64,000 nucleotides of DNA from Natronosalvus caseinilyticus (GTDB lineage: Archaea; Halobacteriota; Halobacteria; Halobacteriales; Natrialbaceae): NCBI RefSeq assembly GCF_017357105.1, contig NZ_CP071596.1, positions 2,666,001 to 2,730,000 of the forward strand, written 5' to 3'. Within the stretch, counting starts at the first letter, position 1, and each line of letters begins with the position of its first letter. The notes below the pieces were generated by a model, which saw nothing but the letters and a program-made list of their open reading frames with translations, did no database searches and was not told the DNA's origin. Below, one piece after another: positions 51,338 through 60,089 of the stretch. A program made the translations under genes and the position numbers.

Positions 51338-52504
51338 ATGCTCTCTGCCGTGTTAGTCGTCGGCGTCGTCGCCTCGTTGTTCGTCGGGTTCAACATCGGC
51401 GGGTCGTCGACGGGGATCGCCTGGGGGCCCGCCGTCGGTGCTGGACTGCTCAAGAAAACGACCGCCGCGGCGTTGATGACGTTCTTCGTCTTCCTGGGCG
51501 GGTGGACGGTCGGCCGAAACGTGATGGACACGCTCAGCGAAGGAATCATCACGACCGAAATCAGCCTCGAGGCCGGCGTCGCCGTGCTCTTCTTCATCGG
51601 CTTCGGCATCCTCGTGGCGAACGTCTTCGGCGTACCCGTCCCCACCTCGATGACCACCGTCGGGGCCATCGCCGGCCTCGGGTTGGCGACGGACACGCTC
51701 AATTTCGTGACGATCGGCGAAATCGTGACCTGGTGGATCGTCACCCCGGTCGTCGGCCTCTGGGTTGGGGCAGTGCTCGGCCGCTACGTCTACCCGGAGC
51801 TCAATCGGCGGTACGCGATCCGGAAGACGCCGGGGCCGTTGCTCGCCCTCGACCGAAGCGGCGATTTCCCCAAACCCGGTCTCGGGCCGAACACGACTCG
51901 ACAAGAACTGGCCGGGACGGTCGTCGTCTTCGTCGTCGGCTGTTATATGGCGTTCAGCGCCGGCGCCAGCAACGTCCCCAACGCCGTCGCCCCGCTGGTC
52001 AGCAGCAACGCCCTTCCGGACGACACCGCGATCATCATCGCTACGGTCGCGATTGGAATCGGCGGCTTCACCATTGCGAGACGGACGATGGAGTCCGTGG
52101 GGAGCGAACTCAGCGACATACCGCTGTTGGCGGCCCTGATCGTGATGCTCACGGCCTCGACGATCACGACGACGCTCTCGTACATGGGCATCCCGATCAG
52201 CCTCGTCATGGGATCGGTGATGACCATCGTTGGCCTCGGCTGGGGACGGGCAACGCGTCCGATCGCCGCTCGAGACGTCGTTCGTGGCAACACCGACGTC
52301 GAAATCGAGATGGGTGCGTTGACCGCAGAACCGGAGACGCCGGTGACGAAAATCGGAGAGCGAGAGCCGCCGGAGGTGCTGAACGCGGGCGATCTGTTCA
52401 ACCCGCGAGCGATCATGAAGTACGTCTCGATGTGGATCATCGGCCCGTCGCTCGCGACGATTCTCTCCTATCTATTCTTCGTGGTGGTCCCGATCAGCAC
52501 CTGA
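51338..52504 (+). CDS. Inorganic phosphate transporter, PiT family
   Basis: 388 residues with about nine to ten membrane helices. The two inverted PiT signature loops are present: VGFNIGGSSTGIAWGPAVGAG near the N-terminus (in pieces, residues about 15-35) and FSAGASNVPNAVAPLVSSN at about 208-226, with the usual Asn/Gly/Asp-type pattern. PTSMTTVGAIAGLG and PISLVMGSVMTIVGLGWG are the re-entrant segments following each. It carries Na+- or H+-coupled phosphate. The start is the ATG at 51338; a GTG sits three bases upstream. It follows a winged-helix gene and a tandem repeat. Confidence 0.93.
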   Translation: MLSAVLVVGVVASLFVGFNIGGSSTGIAWGPAVGAGLLKKTTAAALMTFFVFLGGWTVGRNVMDTLSEGIITTEISLEAGVAVLFFIGFGILVANVFGVPVPTSMTTVGAIAGLGLATDTLNFVTIGEIVTWWIVTPVVGLWVGAVLGRYVYPELNRRYAIRKTPGPLLALDRSGDFPKPGLGPNTTRQELAGTVVVFVVGCYMAFSAGASNVPNAVAPLVSSNALPDDTAIIIATVAIGIGGFTIARRTMESVGSELSDIPLLAALIVMLTASTITTTLSYMGIPISLVMGSVMTIVGLGWGRATRPIAARDVVRGNTDVEIEMGALTAEPETPVTKIGEREPPEVLNAGDLFNPRAIMKYVSMWIIGPSLATILSYLFFVVVPIST

Positions 52505-52585
52505 TCACCTTCACCCGCGATTAGTACCTTGTACCATTCGGCTTCCTCGAACGACAGCGCGGCGTCGACTGAATAGGCGCGGTGC

Positions 52586-52594
52586 CCTTTATCC
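52586..52594 (+). promoter_or_regulatory. TATA-like box for the universal stress protein gene
   Basis: CCTTTATCC is centred 28 bases before the ATG at 52618, consistent with a leaderless transcript separate from pit. Confidence 0.5.
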
Positions 52595-52617
52595 GGGTTC
52601 CCACCGTAAATTCCGGC

Positions 52618-53037
52618 ATGATTTCGCGCATTCTCGTCCCGGTCGACGACTCCGAGATGGCCGAACACGCCCTCGAGCACGCCCTCGAGGTGTACCCCGA
52701 CGCGGAGGTGACGGTACTCCACGTCGTCGGCGAACCGTCGCCGATGTGGGGCGAAGCGGCCGGACTCGCACTTGCCGACGACCTCGAGGCGGCCGCCGAT
52801 GCGAGTGCAGAACCAGTACTCGAGCGCGCAGAAACCATCGCGGCGGATCACGAGCGGGAGATCACGACGACAGTGCAACTCGGCCATCCCGCGCGGGCGA
52901 TCGTGAACCAGGCCGAAGACTACGACGTCGTCGTCCTCGGGAGCCACGGCGGCTCGCTCGTGGACCGGGTCATCGTCGGAAACGTCGCCGAGACGGTTTT
53001 CCGGCGGTCGCCAGTTCCCGTGACGGTCGTCCGGTGA
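52618..53037 (+). CDS. Universal stress protein (UspA) family
   Basis: 139 residues from the ATG at 52618 (TATA spacing). It has the ATP-binding UspA layout: MISRILVPVDDSEMAEHALEH at the start, AEVTVLHVVGE, DYDVVVLGSHGGSL and VIVGNVAETVFRRSPVPVTVVR at the end, where Gly-x2-Gly-x9-Gly-Ser/Asn binds ATP. The specific role is unknown. Spacing of about 110 bases from pit and its own promoter suggest separate transcription. Confidence 0.93.
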   Translation: MISRILVPVDDSEMAEHALEHALEVYPDAEVTVLHVVGEPSPMWGEAAGLALADDLEAAADASAEPVLERAETIAADHEREITTTVQLGHPARAIVNQAEDYDVVVLGSHGGSLVDRVIVGNVAETVFRRSPVPVTVVR

Positions 53038-53156
53038 CTCGGTGAGTTCGGGACTTGAGAGACGACCAATAGAGGGGTGATTCAATCGGGACGTGGGTGA
53101 GCAGAGTCCAGTCACTCCAGAACCTTTTCGTCGACGCGACTTAGAGTCGGGACAAA

Positions 53157-53165
53157 CGTTTATCC
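53157..53165 (+). promoter_or_regulatory. TATA-like box for the DUF389 gene
   Basis: CGTTTATCC is centred 27 bases before the ATG at 53188, giving a leaderless start. Confidence 0.5.
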
Positions 53166-53187
53166 ACGGCATTGTGGTCGTGACACC

Positions 53188-54504
53188 ATGCGACTCGTGG
53201 AGCTTTTGATCCCGAAGCAAAAGCGTGAAGCCGTCGAGGAGACGCTCAAGGACGAAGATATCGCGTTCACCCTCGTTGAGGAGGGGAGTCGTGATGAGCC
53301 CTCGGTCGTCATTACGTTCCCGTTGCCGGCTCCCGCAGTCGAATCTGTCCTCGACGAACTTCGAGACGTCGGGATCGACGAGGATTCGTACACAGTGATC
53401 CTCGAGGCAGAAACCGTCGTCTCAGAGAAGTACGACGCTCTCGAAGAGCGGTACGCGCAGAACACCGCGCGCATCTCCCGTGAGGAGCTCCAGGCCCAGG
53501 CGAAGGACCTTACTCCCCGGTTTAGCACGTATCTCGTTATGACGGTTATGAGTGTGGTCGTCGCGACCGCCGGCCTGTTACTCGATTCACCGGCGGTCGT
53601 GGTCGGATCGATGGTGATTGCGCCGTTGATCGGACCGGCCCTCGGTGCGAGCGTCGGCACGGTCATCAACGATCGCGCGCTGTTTCGTCGCGGGATCAAG
53701 CTCCAGGCGATCGGGCTCGGTATCGGCGTCGTCACGGCCGCCGCCTTCGCGTTCGTCGCCCGGACGACCGGACTCGTCTCACCGATGATCGAAATCTTCG
53801 AAATTTCGGAGATCCAGGGCCGGCTAAGCCCCGATATACTCTCACTCGTCATCGCGGTCGGCGCCGGGGTAGCGGGAGCGTGGACGCTCACTGCGGGCAC
53901 GTCCGCCGCTCTCGTCGGCGTCATGATCGCAGCGGCACTCGTTCCGCCACTGGGCGTCGTCGGCATCGGTATCGCGTGGGGCCTCCCGAACGTCGCACTT
54001 GCCGCGGGCGTCCTCGTTCTGGTCAACATTCTGGTGATCAATATCACCAGTCTCGCCGTTCTCTGGTACAAGGGCTATCGGCCGGAGAACTGGTTTCAGC
54101 AGGACGAAGCGCGCGTTTCCACCAAAAAACGCGCCGTCGTACTCGTCGTCACGATCGTCGCGCTTTCGGTGATTCTCGGCGGGGTAACCTACGATACCTA
54201 CCGAACCGGGATGTACGAAGAGGACGTCACCAGCGACGTGGCCGCCGTGCTCGATTCGCCCGAATATGCCGACCTCACGCTCATCGACGTGACGATCGAA
54301 TACACCGATCCGGTCCCACCTCGTCAACCGGAACGCGTCGTCGTCACGGTCGGCTATCCGGTCGGCACCGACCCGCCACAGGTCGCCGAAGCGCTGCAAT
54401 CTCGAGAGAGCATTCACACCGAATCAGCGATACGCCTTCCGACGGGGTCGCTCGTCGAGCCCCAGCGTCCCGAAGTGGTGGTATATTACAGGGAGGAGGG
54501 GTAG
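53188..54504 (+). CDS. TIGR00341/DUF389 family membrane protein
   Basis: 438 residues. An N-terminal ACT/ferredoxin-like soluble domain (1-90) is followed by about seven membrane helices. VVGSMVIAPLIGPALGASVGT is the diagnostic DUF389 loop, and AALVPPLGVVGIGIAWG is the second. The C-terminal part (about 350-438) is a soluble beta-rich domain ending YYREEG. The family has no proven role; the two glycine-proline loops resemble transporter re-entrant motifs. It stands alone with a good promoter. Confidence 0.9.
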   Translation: MRLVELLIPKQKREAVEETLKDEDIAFTLVEEGSRDEPSVVITFPLPAPAVESVLDELRDVGIDEDSYTVILEAETVVSEKYDALEERYAQNTARISREELQAQAKDLTPRFSTYLVMTVMSVVVATAGLLLDSPAVVVGSMVIAPLIGPALGASVGTVINDRALFRRGIKLQAIGLGIGVVTAAAFAFVARTTGLVSPMIEIFEISEIQGRLSPDILSLVIAVGAGVAGAWTLTAGTSAALVGVMIAAALVPPLGVVGIGIAWGLPNVALAAGVLVLVNILVINITSLAVLWYKGYRPENWFQQDEARVSTKKRAVVLVVTIVALSVILGGVTYDTYRTGMYEEDVTSDVAAVLDSPEYADLTLIDVTIEYTDPVPPRQPERVVVTVGYPVGTDPPQVAEALQSRESIHTESAIRLPTGSLVEPQRPEVVVYYREEG

Positions 54505-54537
54505 ATCCAACGCACTCGTTCTGCGAACTCGAGGCGC

Positions 54538-55104
54538 CTACCGCTCCTCGTCGTTCCGTTCGTCGTTCGCCTTGTCGACCGACTCCTCGATTAGCTCCTC
54601 GACCTGGTCCTCGCGTGGTCGCCGGTCGACGCGCTCTTCGACCGACTCGACCTGGGCCTGCACCTCGCTCACCTGCTTGCCGACGGATTCCTCGACGGCC
54701 GCTCCGACGCTCTTTTCGACCTGCTGGCCGACCTGTGCCTCGACGGTCTGCTCGACCGTCCGTTCGACCTGCGGAGTGACCGTTTTCTCGACGGTCTCCT
54801 CGAGCGACGCTTCGACTTGTTGGCCGACTTGCTGACCGACCGTCTCCTCTACCGTCTCGCCCACCGTCTGTTCGACTGTCTCACCCACAGTCTGTTCGAC
54901 CGTCTCCTCGACGACCTCGGTCATCCACTCGGGGTCGAACCGGGCCATCTTCCAGACGACGTGCACGACGTAGGCCACGAAGACCCCGATCCCGAACGCG
55001 ATTCCGATTCGCGAGTTCTCGAGCGTCGCGATGAGGGCGATTGCCAGAAAGATCAACACGCCGTAGGCGATGTCCACCGCGGCGTCGATTTGTGTCGGTC
55101 GCAT
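54538..55104 (-). CDS. Membrane protein with long tetrapeptide (x-T/Q-V-E/G) helical repeat
   Basis: 188 residues from the ATG at 55104. Two membrane helices (AAVDIAYGVLIFLAIALIAT and SRIGIAFGIGVFVAYVVHVV) are followed by a tail of about 100 residues built of near-identical four-residue units such as EETVEQTVGETVEQ, with Val at every fourth place and Glu/Gln/Thr/Gly elsewhere. The last 35 residues are charged. The tail is probably helical or extended and could bind membrane, protein or DNA. No family is recognised. The open frame extends to 55209, but that part is Arg/Ser-rich and unsupported. Confidence 0.72.
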   Translation of the reverse strand: MRPTQIDAAVDIAYGVLIFLAIALIATLENSRIGIAFGIGVFVAYVVHVVWKMARFDPEWMTEVVEETVEQTVGETVEQTVGETVEETVGQQVGQQVEASLEETVEKTVTPQVERTVEQTVEAQVGQQVEKSVGAAVEESVGKQVSEVQAQVESVEERVDRRPREDQVEELIEESVDKANDERNDEER

Positions 55105-55448
55105 CGTCACCGGGCCTCCTCGACTCGAGCGTCGGTCGTTGACGTGACGGGAGTGATCGACCGCGAGGCGACTCGGCCGGCGGGTCCGCGTTGCGGAGCG
55201 CGACGACAAACTCGGCGATTCATGTGCTCGAGACGAACGTCACGAACGGAGGAAACGTTTTGGGTATCCGTCGGGAGCGAGTCGTTGGGACGGCTAGTCT
55301 CAATCGTTTCCGACATGCGAAACGCGGCATCAGGTTATGGATATAGATTTTATAGTAATAGATGCAATCGATTCACCCCGATCTGTCGTTTCCGCCTCCG
55401 TGGCGTCGAACGGACGATTTTTGCCCCCTGCCCACCCACCTCGAGTGA
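55105..55448. other. Intergenic region before the Bax1-like gene
   Basis: 344 bases between divergent genes, no gene seen. An AT-rich island near 55335-55370 (GGATATAGATTTTATAGTA) could hold a TATA box, giving a transcript for the Bax1-like gene with a leader of about 70 bases. Nothing else stands out. Confidence 0.45.
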
Positions 55449-56957
55449 ATGCTGCGCAAGGAACTGCTCCGCGTCTCCCGGGCCGGCGGTGGCTATCACC
55501 TCCAGTTCGCCGACCGCGAGCACCGACCCCTGGCCGCCCGCGTCATCGGGACGTTCCAGGGTCACGTCGGGGAGCAGCGGGGAACGCTCGAGGACGCACT
55601 GGCCGACCTCGAGGCCGACGCACCCGACTTCAAACTCGTTCGGGGATTCGCCGCCCTGTGCGAGCGCGAGGCCACCTTCGAGACGGACGCACCCTTCGAG
55701 CCCGAACAGCTTCGGCCAGCGGTGTTCGAGGCGGCCGAAGCCGTCGGCGTCGTCACCGAGGACGAACGGGCGATGGCGCTCGTGGGCGCCGCGGAGGGAC
55801 GCGAGGTGTCGGCGGACGACCTCGAGGCTGGCCTGTTCGCCGACCTCGAGGAACGCCAGGTGCTCGCCGATCTGGATGTCCCGTGGGATCCGGACGACCT
55901 CGTCGCCCAGTACAACCTTTCGCTGGCCCAGACGGCGCTGTTCGACGCGACCGAGGTCCGCGTCCGGTCGTCCGATCCGAAGGCGCTGATCTCGGCGGTC
56001 AAGCGACTTCGCCTGATGTACGAGATCGAAGCCCCCGATACCGGAAACCGGGTCGTGATCGTCACCGGGCCTACCGCACTCTTTCGAGCCACCAGACGGT
56101 ACGGGACCCGGTTCGCTCGCCTCCTGCGTACCGTCGCGAAGGCCGAGGAGTGGTCGCTCGAGGCGACGATCGACGACCGGGGAACCGAGCGGACGCTCAC
56201 GCTGTCGGACGCCGACCCCGTTCGGGTGCCCGACGCCGACCCGGTTGCCGAGGTGTCCTTCGACAGCGGCGTCGAGGTCGACTTCGCCGCCCGATTCACG
56301 AACCTGGACCTCGAGTGGGATCTGGTTCGCGAACCCGAACCCCTCTCGACGGGGACGCGGGCGATGATCCCCGACTTCGCGTTCGACTACCGCCACGACG
56401 ACTTCCGGGTCTACTTCGAGATCATGGGCTTCTGGACGCCCGAGTACGTCGAGAAGAAACTCGGCCAGCTCGAGGGACTCGAGGACGTGGACATGATCGT
56501 GGCCGTCGACGAGTCACTCGGGGCCGGCGAGGCCATCGAGGCGAGGGACCACCGGGCGATTCCGTTCCGCGGATCGGTTCGGTTGAAAGACGTCGCCGAC
56601 GTGCTCCGCGAGTACGAGACGGACCTGATCGAGGCCAGTGCGGCGAGCCTTCCGGACGAACTGGTCCCCGAGGAGGACGTGATCGCGCTGGCCGACCTCG
56701 CTGCGCGCCACGGCGTCGGGGAGGACGCCCTCGAGGCGGTGGCGTATCCCGATCACGAGCGCGTCGGGCGGTCGCTCGTTCGTCCCGGCGTGCTCACGGG
56801 GCTGGGAGAGGACCTCGAGGCCGGGCTCTCGCTGGCCGACGCAGAGGAGGTTCTCGAGGAGGTCGGACTCTCGGAGACGAGTGCGGCCCTCTCACGGCTG
56901 GGGTATCGCGTGGAGTGGGAGGGACTGGGCGGTGGGGTATTGCACCGAAGCGAGTAG
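55449..56957 (+). CDS. bax1: Bax1-like nuclease (DUF790 family)
   Basis: 502 residues. DUF790 proteins such as Bax1 bind the XPB helicase and cut DNA like XPG in archaeal nucleotide excision repair. The N-terminal NTD (about 1-180) begins MLRKELLRVSRAGGGYHLQF. The PD-(D/E)xK-like nuclease core is IPDFAFDYRHDDFRVYFEIMG, FWTPEYVEKKLGQLEGLED (in pieces, about 306-345), with Asp, Glu and Lys at the expected places. A C-terminal helical part ends near LSRLGYRVEWEGLGGG. No XPB gene lies next to it in this window, which is unusual for the family. Confidence 0.85.
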   Translation: MLRKELLRVSRAGGGYHLQFADREHRPLAARVIGTFQGHVGEQRGTLEDALADLEADAPDFKLVRGFAALCEREATFETDAPFEPEQLRPAVFEAAEAVGVVTEDERAMALVGAAEGREVSADDLEAGLFADLEERQVLADLDVPWDPDDLVAQYNLSLAQTALFDATEVRVRSSDPKALISAVKRLRLMYEIEAPDTGNRVVIVTGPTALFRATRRYGTRFARLLRTVAKAEEWSLEATIDDRGTERTLTLSDADPVRVPDADPVAEVSFDSGVEVDFAARFTNLDLEWDLVREPEPLSTGTRAMIPDFAFDYRHDDFRVYFEIMGFWTPEYVEKKLGQLEGLEDVDMIVAVDESLGAGEAIEARDHRAIPFRGSVRLKDVADVLREYETDLIEASAASLPDELVPEEDVIALADLAARHGVGEDALEAVAYPDHERVGRSLVRPGVLTGLGEDLEAGLSLADAEEVLEEVGLSETSAALSRLGYRVEWEGLGGGVLHRSE

Positions 56958-57010
56958 CGTGTCGAGCCAGAGTACGTGACGCGACTTACATAGGTCGTGC
57001 TGGCGGCCGG

Positions 57011-57427
57011 TCAGTCGCCGTCGCCGCCACCGCCACCGTCGGTCAACTCCTCGAGCGCGTCGAGGTACCGCTCGCGTGGCACCTGGTAAATCTCGCGGAA
57101 GTCAATCTGGCCCGCAACGAAGCGCTCGGCCAGGTCGAGCGTACACTCGACGGCCTCCTCCCTGGTCGGGAATCGGTTGGTCTCTCGGAGGTGGACCTCC
57201 GGCTCGAGGTAGAGGGTGACGTGCCAGTCACGTTTCGCGTTCTGGTCGCCCGGGTTGACGCCCGGACGGCGCGACCGGCGGCCGTGAGTGAGATACAGCG
57301 TCGGGAGACACGCGGCCGGGTACTCGTCTGCGTCGAACACGTCGGGTCGATAGGCGAGGACGACTCGACCGTCGTCCTGGTCGCTCCAGACGACCCAGCC
57401 CTCGGGGAGGTCCGCGAAGTCGCTCAT
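57011..57427 (-). CDS. Conserved haloarchaeal protein (DUF5820-like)
   Basis: 138 residues. It starts MSDFADLPEGWVVWSDQDDG and has a compact alpha/beta fold with VLAYRPDVFDADEYPAACLPTL and WHVTLYLEPEV. The tail is Gly/Asp-rich. I know it only as an uncharacterised conserved haloarchaeal family, and the DUF number is from memory. A TATA-like box (minus strand CGCTTTAGG, 57451-57459) is 27 bases before the ATG. It is convergent with the Bax1-like gene. Confidence 0.72.
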   Translation of the reverse strand: MSDFADLPEGWVVWSDQDDGRVVLAYRPDVFDADEYPAACLPTLYLTHGRRSRRPGVNPGDQNAKRDWHVTLYLEPEVHLRETNRFPTREEAVECTLDLAERFVAGQIDFREIYQVPRERYLDALEELTDGGGGGDGD

Positions 57428-57450
57428 TGTCTCGGTGTACGCACACGAGC

Positions 57451-57459
57451 CCTAAAGCG
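57451..57459 (-). promoter_or_regulatory. TATA-like box for the DUF5820-like gene
   Basis: The minus strand reads CGCTTTAGG, centred about 27 bases before the ATG at 57427. Confidence 0.5.
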
Positions 57460-57579
57460 GTACTGACACCGGCCGGTACTCGAACACGGTCTCGAGAGCG
57501 CGATATCGGAGCGTGCGCGCGAGCAAAATCGGCTCACTGGCGCCTCTTCACTTATATACGTCGGGACACTATTCGACCA

Positions 57580-57612
57580 TGTTCATTGTCAACATACAAT
57601 TGTTCGTGAACA
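57580..57612. promoter_or_regulatory. Inverted repeat, possible regulator site upstream of prkA
   Basis: TGTTCA (57580-57585) and TGAACA (57607-57612) are perfect 6-bp arms spaced 21 bases, in the AT-rich promoter region of the prkA operon. A 6-bp palindrome CAATTG lies between them. The site is a candidate operator only. Confidence 0.35.
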
Positions 57613-58015
57613 GGATTGCCGGAAAAAGGTTCTGGTAAATATCTTTTGGGGCTATGCTTAAGTGTCTCGAATACACACTCATTAAACACTATCGATATCC
57701 GACCGACGGATCGATTCACTTCACACGGTGCACTGTCGACACAGGCGATGAACGAGTCGCCGCGTCGGCGAAGTGGTGAAGGTTCACACATGACAATCCC
57801 TGCGAACGCCGCCCACGCGACTTCGCCCACCCAACCGCTACCGAGAGCGGCGAGTCTCGACGGATCGAGGCGTTGTCGTCACCCGGGCGTCGACCGACGA
57901 CCGAGTCCGAACCCGAGTGCCGGCCGCCGATCTCGATCGCCCGGTCGGACCGAACGAAACGTGAACCGAATCGGTGCAGACGGACCCGCCCGTGGTTCCC
58001 AGCCCAACACAATCC

Positions 58016-60088
58016 ATGACTAGTGACATCGAAACCCTCGAGACGCTGAGCAGCGATTACAAAGCATCCGTCCCCGAAGACCTCCGGGAGACGCGATCCT
58101 TCGACTGGTACCTCGAGGCGTGCTACGAGGACCCGAAGATTACGCGAAACGCCCACCAGCGCGTCGCGGACATGTTCGACTTCTACGGAACGTCCTACGA
58201 CGAGACAGAGGGCGTCGTCGAATACCGCCTCGCGAGCGAAGACCCGCTGGGTGACGGCGAGAACACGTTCTACGGGACCGTTATCCACCAGTCGATCCAC
58301 GAGTTCGTCAACAAGGTCAAATCCGGCGCCCGGCGACTGGGTCCGGAACGACGGATCAAACTCCTGCTCGGCCCGGTGGGCTCCGGGAAATCGCACTTCG
58401 ACAAGCAGGTGCGCAAGTACTTCGAGGACTACACGCTCCGCGAGGAGGGTCGGATGTACACCTTCCGCTGGACCAACCTCGGCGACGTGATCCGCGACCA
58501 GGACCCGACCGACGACACGGTCCGCTCGCCGATGAACCAGGATCCTCTCGTCCTCCTGCCGCTCGAACAGCGCCAGACGGTGATCGACGACCTCAACGAG
58601 CGACTCGACGCGCCGTACACGATCCGCAACGAGCAGAGCCTCGATCCCGAGAGCGAGTTCTACATGGACAAACTACTCGCTCACTACGACGACGACCTCC
58701 AGCAAGTGCTCGCGAACCACGTCGACATCGTTCGCCTCGTCGCCGACGAGAACAAACGCCAGTGCCTCGAGACGTTCGAGCCCAAAGACAAGAAGAACCA
58801 GGACGAGACCGAGTTGACCGGCGACGTCAACTACTCGAAGATCGCCATCTACGGCGAGTCCGACCCGCGCGCGTTCGACTACTCGGGGGCGTTCTGTAAC
58901 GCGAACCGCGGCATCTTCTCCGGCGAGGAGTTACTGAAACTCCAGCGGGAGTTCCTCTACGACTTCCTCCACGCCACCCAGGAGATGACGATCAAGCCGA
59001 AGAACAACCCCCGGATCGACATCGACCAGGTGATCGTCGGCCGGACGAACATGCCCGAGTACAAGGACAAGAAGGGCGACGAGAAGATGGAGGCGTTCAA
59101 CGACCGGACCAAACGGATCGACTTCCCGTACGTCCTCTCCTACGAACAGGAGTCCCAGATCTACGACAAGATGCTCGCTAACGCCGACGTGCCCGACATC
59201 AACGTCGAGCCCCATACCCTCGAGATGGCGGGCCTGTTCGGCGTCCTCACCCGGATCGAGGAACCCGACACCGAGACGGTCGACCTGCTCTCGAAGGCGA
59301 AGGCCTACAACGGCGAGATCGACGAAGGTGACGACTTAGACGTCAAAAAACTCCGCGAGGAAGCCGCCCGCAAAGCCGAGATCGGCGAGGGAATGGTCGG
59401 CGTCTCACCCCGGTTCATCGGCGACGAGATCGCCGAGGCGATCATGGACTCGAAACACCGTTCGCGGGGGTTCCTCTCGCCGCTGACGGTGTTCAACTTC
59501 TTCGAGGAGAACCTCGAGCACCACGGCTCGATCCCGGAGGAGAACTTCGAGCGCTACTACCGCTACCTCGAGATGGTTCGCGAGGAGTACCGAGAGCGCG
59601 CCATCGAGGACGTCCGCCACGCGCTGGCCTACGACGTCGACGAGATCCAGCGCCAGGGCGAGAAGTACATGGACCACGTCATGGCCTACATCGACGACGA
59701 CACCATCGAGGACTCCCTGACGGGTCGCGAGCAGGAACCCGACGAGACGTTCCTGCGCTCGGTCGAGGAGAAACTCAACGTGCCCGAGGACCGCAAGAAC
59801 GACTTCCGCCAGGAAGTGTCGAACTGGGTCTCCCGGCGCGCCCGCGAGGGTGACACGTTCAACCCGCAGGACAACGAGCGTCTGCGCCGCGCCCTCGAGC
59901 GCAAGCTCTGGGAGGACAAGAAGCACAACATCAACTTCTCCGCGCTGGTGAGCGCCAACGAGTTCGACGACGACGAGCGTAGCGCCTGGATCGACGCCCT
60001 CATCGAACAGGGCTACTCCGAAGCCGGCGCGAAGGAGGTGCTCGAGTTCGCCGGCGCGGAGGTCGCCAAGGCCGAAATCGAGGACTAA
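58016..60088 (+). CDS. prkA: PrkA-type serine protein kinase (AAA+ domain)
   Basis: 690 residues from the ATG at 58016; a GTG at 57974 is also in frame. PrkA proteins (E. coli YeaG) have an AAA+-like ATPase domain and a kinase-related C-terminus, and act in starvation and stress responses. IKLLLGPVGSGKSHFDKQV holds the Walker A motif (residues 119-126). MYTFRWTNLGDVI and GAFCNANRGIFSGEELLKLQREFL match the family, as do MTIKPKNNPRIDIDQVIVG and IVGRTNMPEY. The C-terminal helices (RFIGDEIAEAIMDSKHRSRG) follow. It is the first gene of a four-gene overlapping run. Confidence 0.93.
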   Translation: MTSDIETLETLSSDYKASVPEDLRETRSFDWYLEACYEDPKITRNAHQRVADMFDFYGTSYDETEGVVEYRLASEDPLGDGENTFYGTVIHQSIHEFVNKVKSGARRLGPERRIKLLLGPVGSGKSHFDKQVRKYFEDYTLREEGRMYTFRWTNLGDVIRDQDPTDDTVRSPMNQDPLVLLPLEQRQTVIDDLNERLDAPYTIRNEQSLDPESEFYMDKLLAHYDDDLQQVLANHVDIVRLVADENKRQCLETFEPKDKKNQDETELTGDVNYSKIAIYGESDPRAFDYSGAFCNANRGIFSGEELLKLQREFLYDFLHATQEMTIKPKNNPRIDIDQVIVGRTNMPEYKDKKGDEKMEAFNDRTKRIDFPYVLSYEQESQIYDKMLANADVPDINVEPHTLEMAGLFGVLTRIEEPDTETVDLLSKAKAYNGEIDEGDDLDVKKLREEAARKAEIGEGMVGVSPRFIGDEIAEAIMDSKHRSRGFLSPLTVFNFFEENLEHHGSIPEENFERYYRYLEMVREEYRERAIEDVRHALAYDVDEIQRQGEKYMDHVMAYIDDDTIEDSLTGREQEPDETFLRSVEEKLNVPEDRKNDFRQEVSNWVSRRAREGDTFNPQDNERLRRALERKLWEDKKHNINFSALVSANEFDDDERSAWIDALIEQGYSEAGAKEVLEFAGAEVAKAEIED

Positions 60089-60089
60089 C

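Larger units (their letters stand above)
57428..58015. other. Long non-coding region upstream of the prkA operon
   Basis: 588 bases between divergent genes. The part 57540-57710 is strongly AT-rich. It contains three TATA-like elements: CTTATATAC (57551-57559), TAAATATC (about 57635-57642) and GCTTAAG (about 57656-57662). An inverted repeat, TGTTCA (57580-57585) with TGAACA (57607-57612), lies here too. No TATA-like box is near the prkA ATG at 58016, so the operon probably has a leader of about 330 bases or more, unusual for this genome. Open frames here are short and unlike known proteins. Confidence 0.5.

Noticed and set aside
55337-57466. Plus-strand open frame of 709 codons
   Set aside because: Extremely Arg/Gly-rich and overlapping the clear Bax1-like gene in another frame; no domain.
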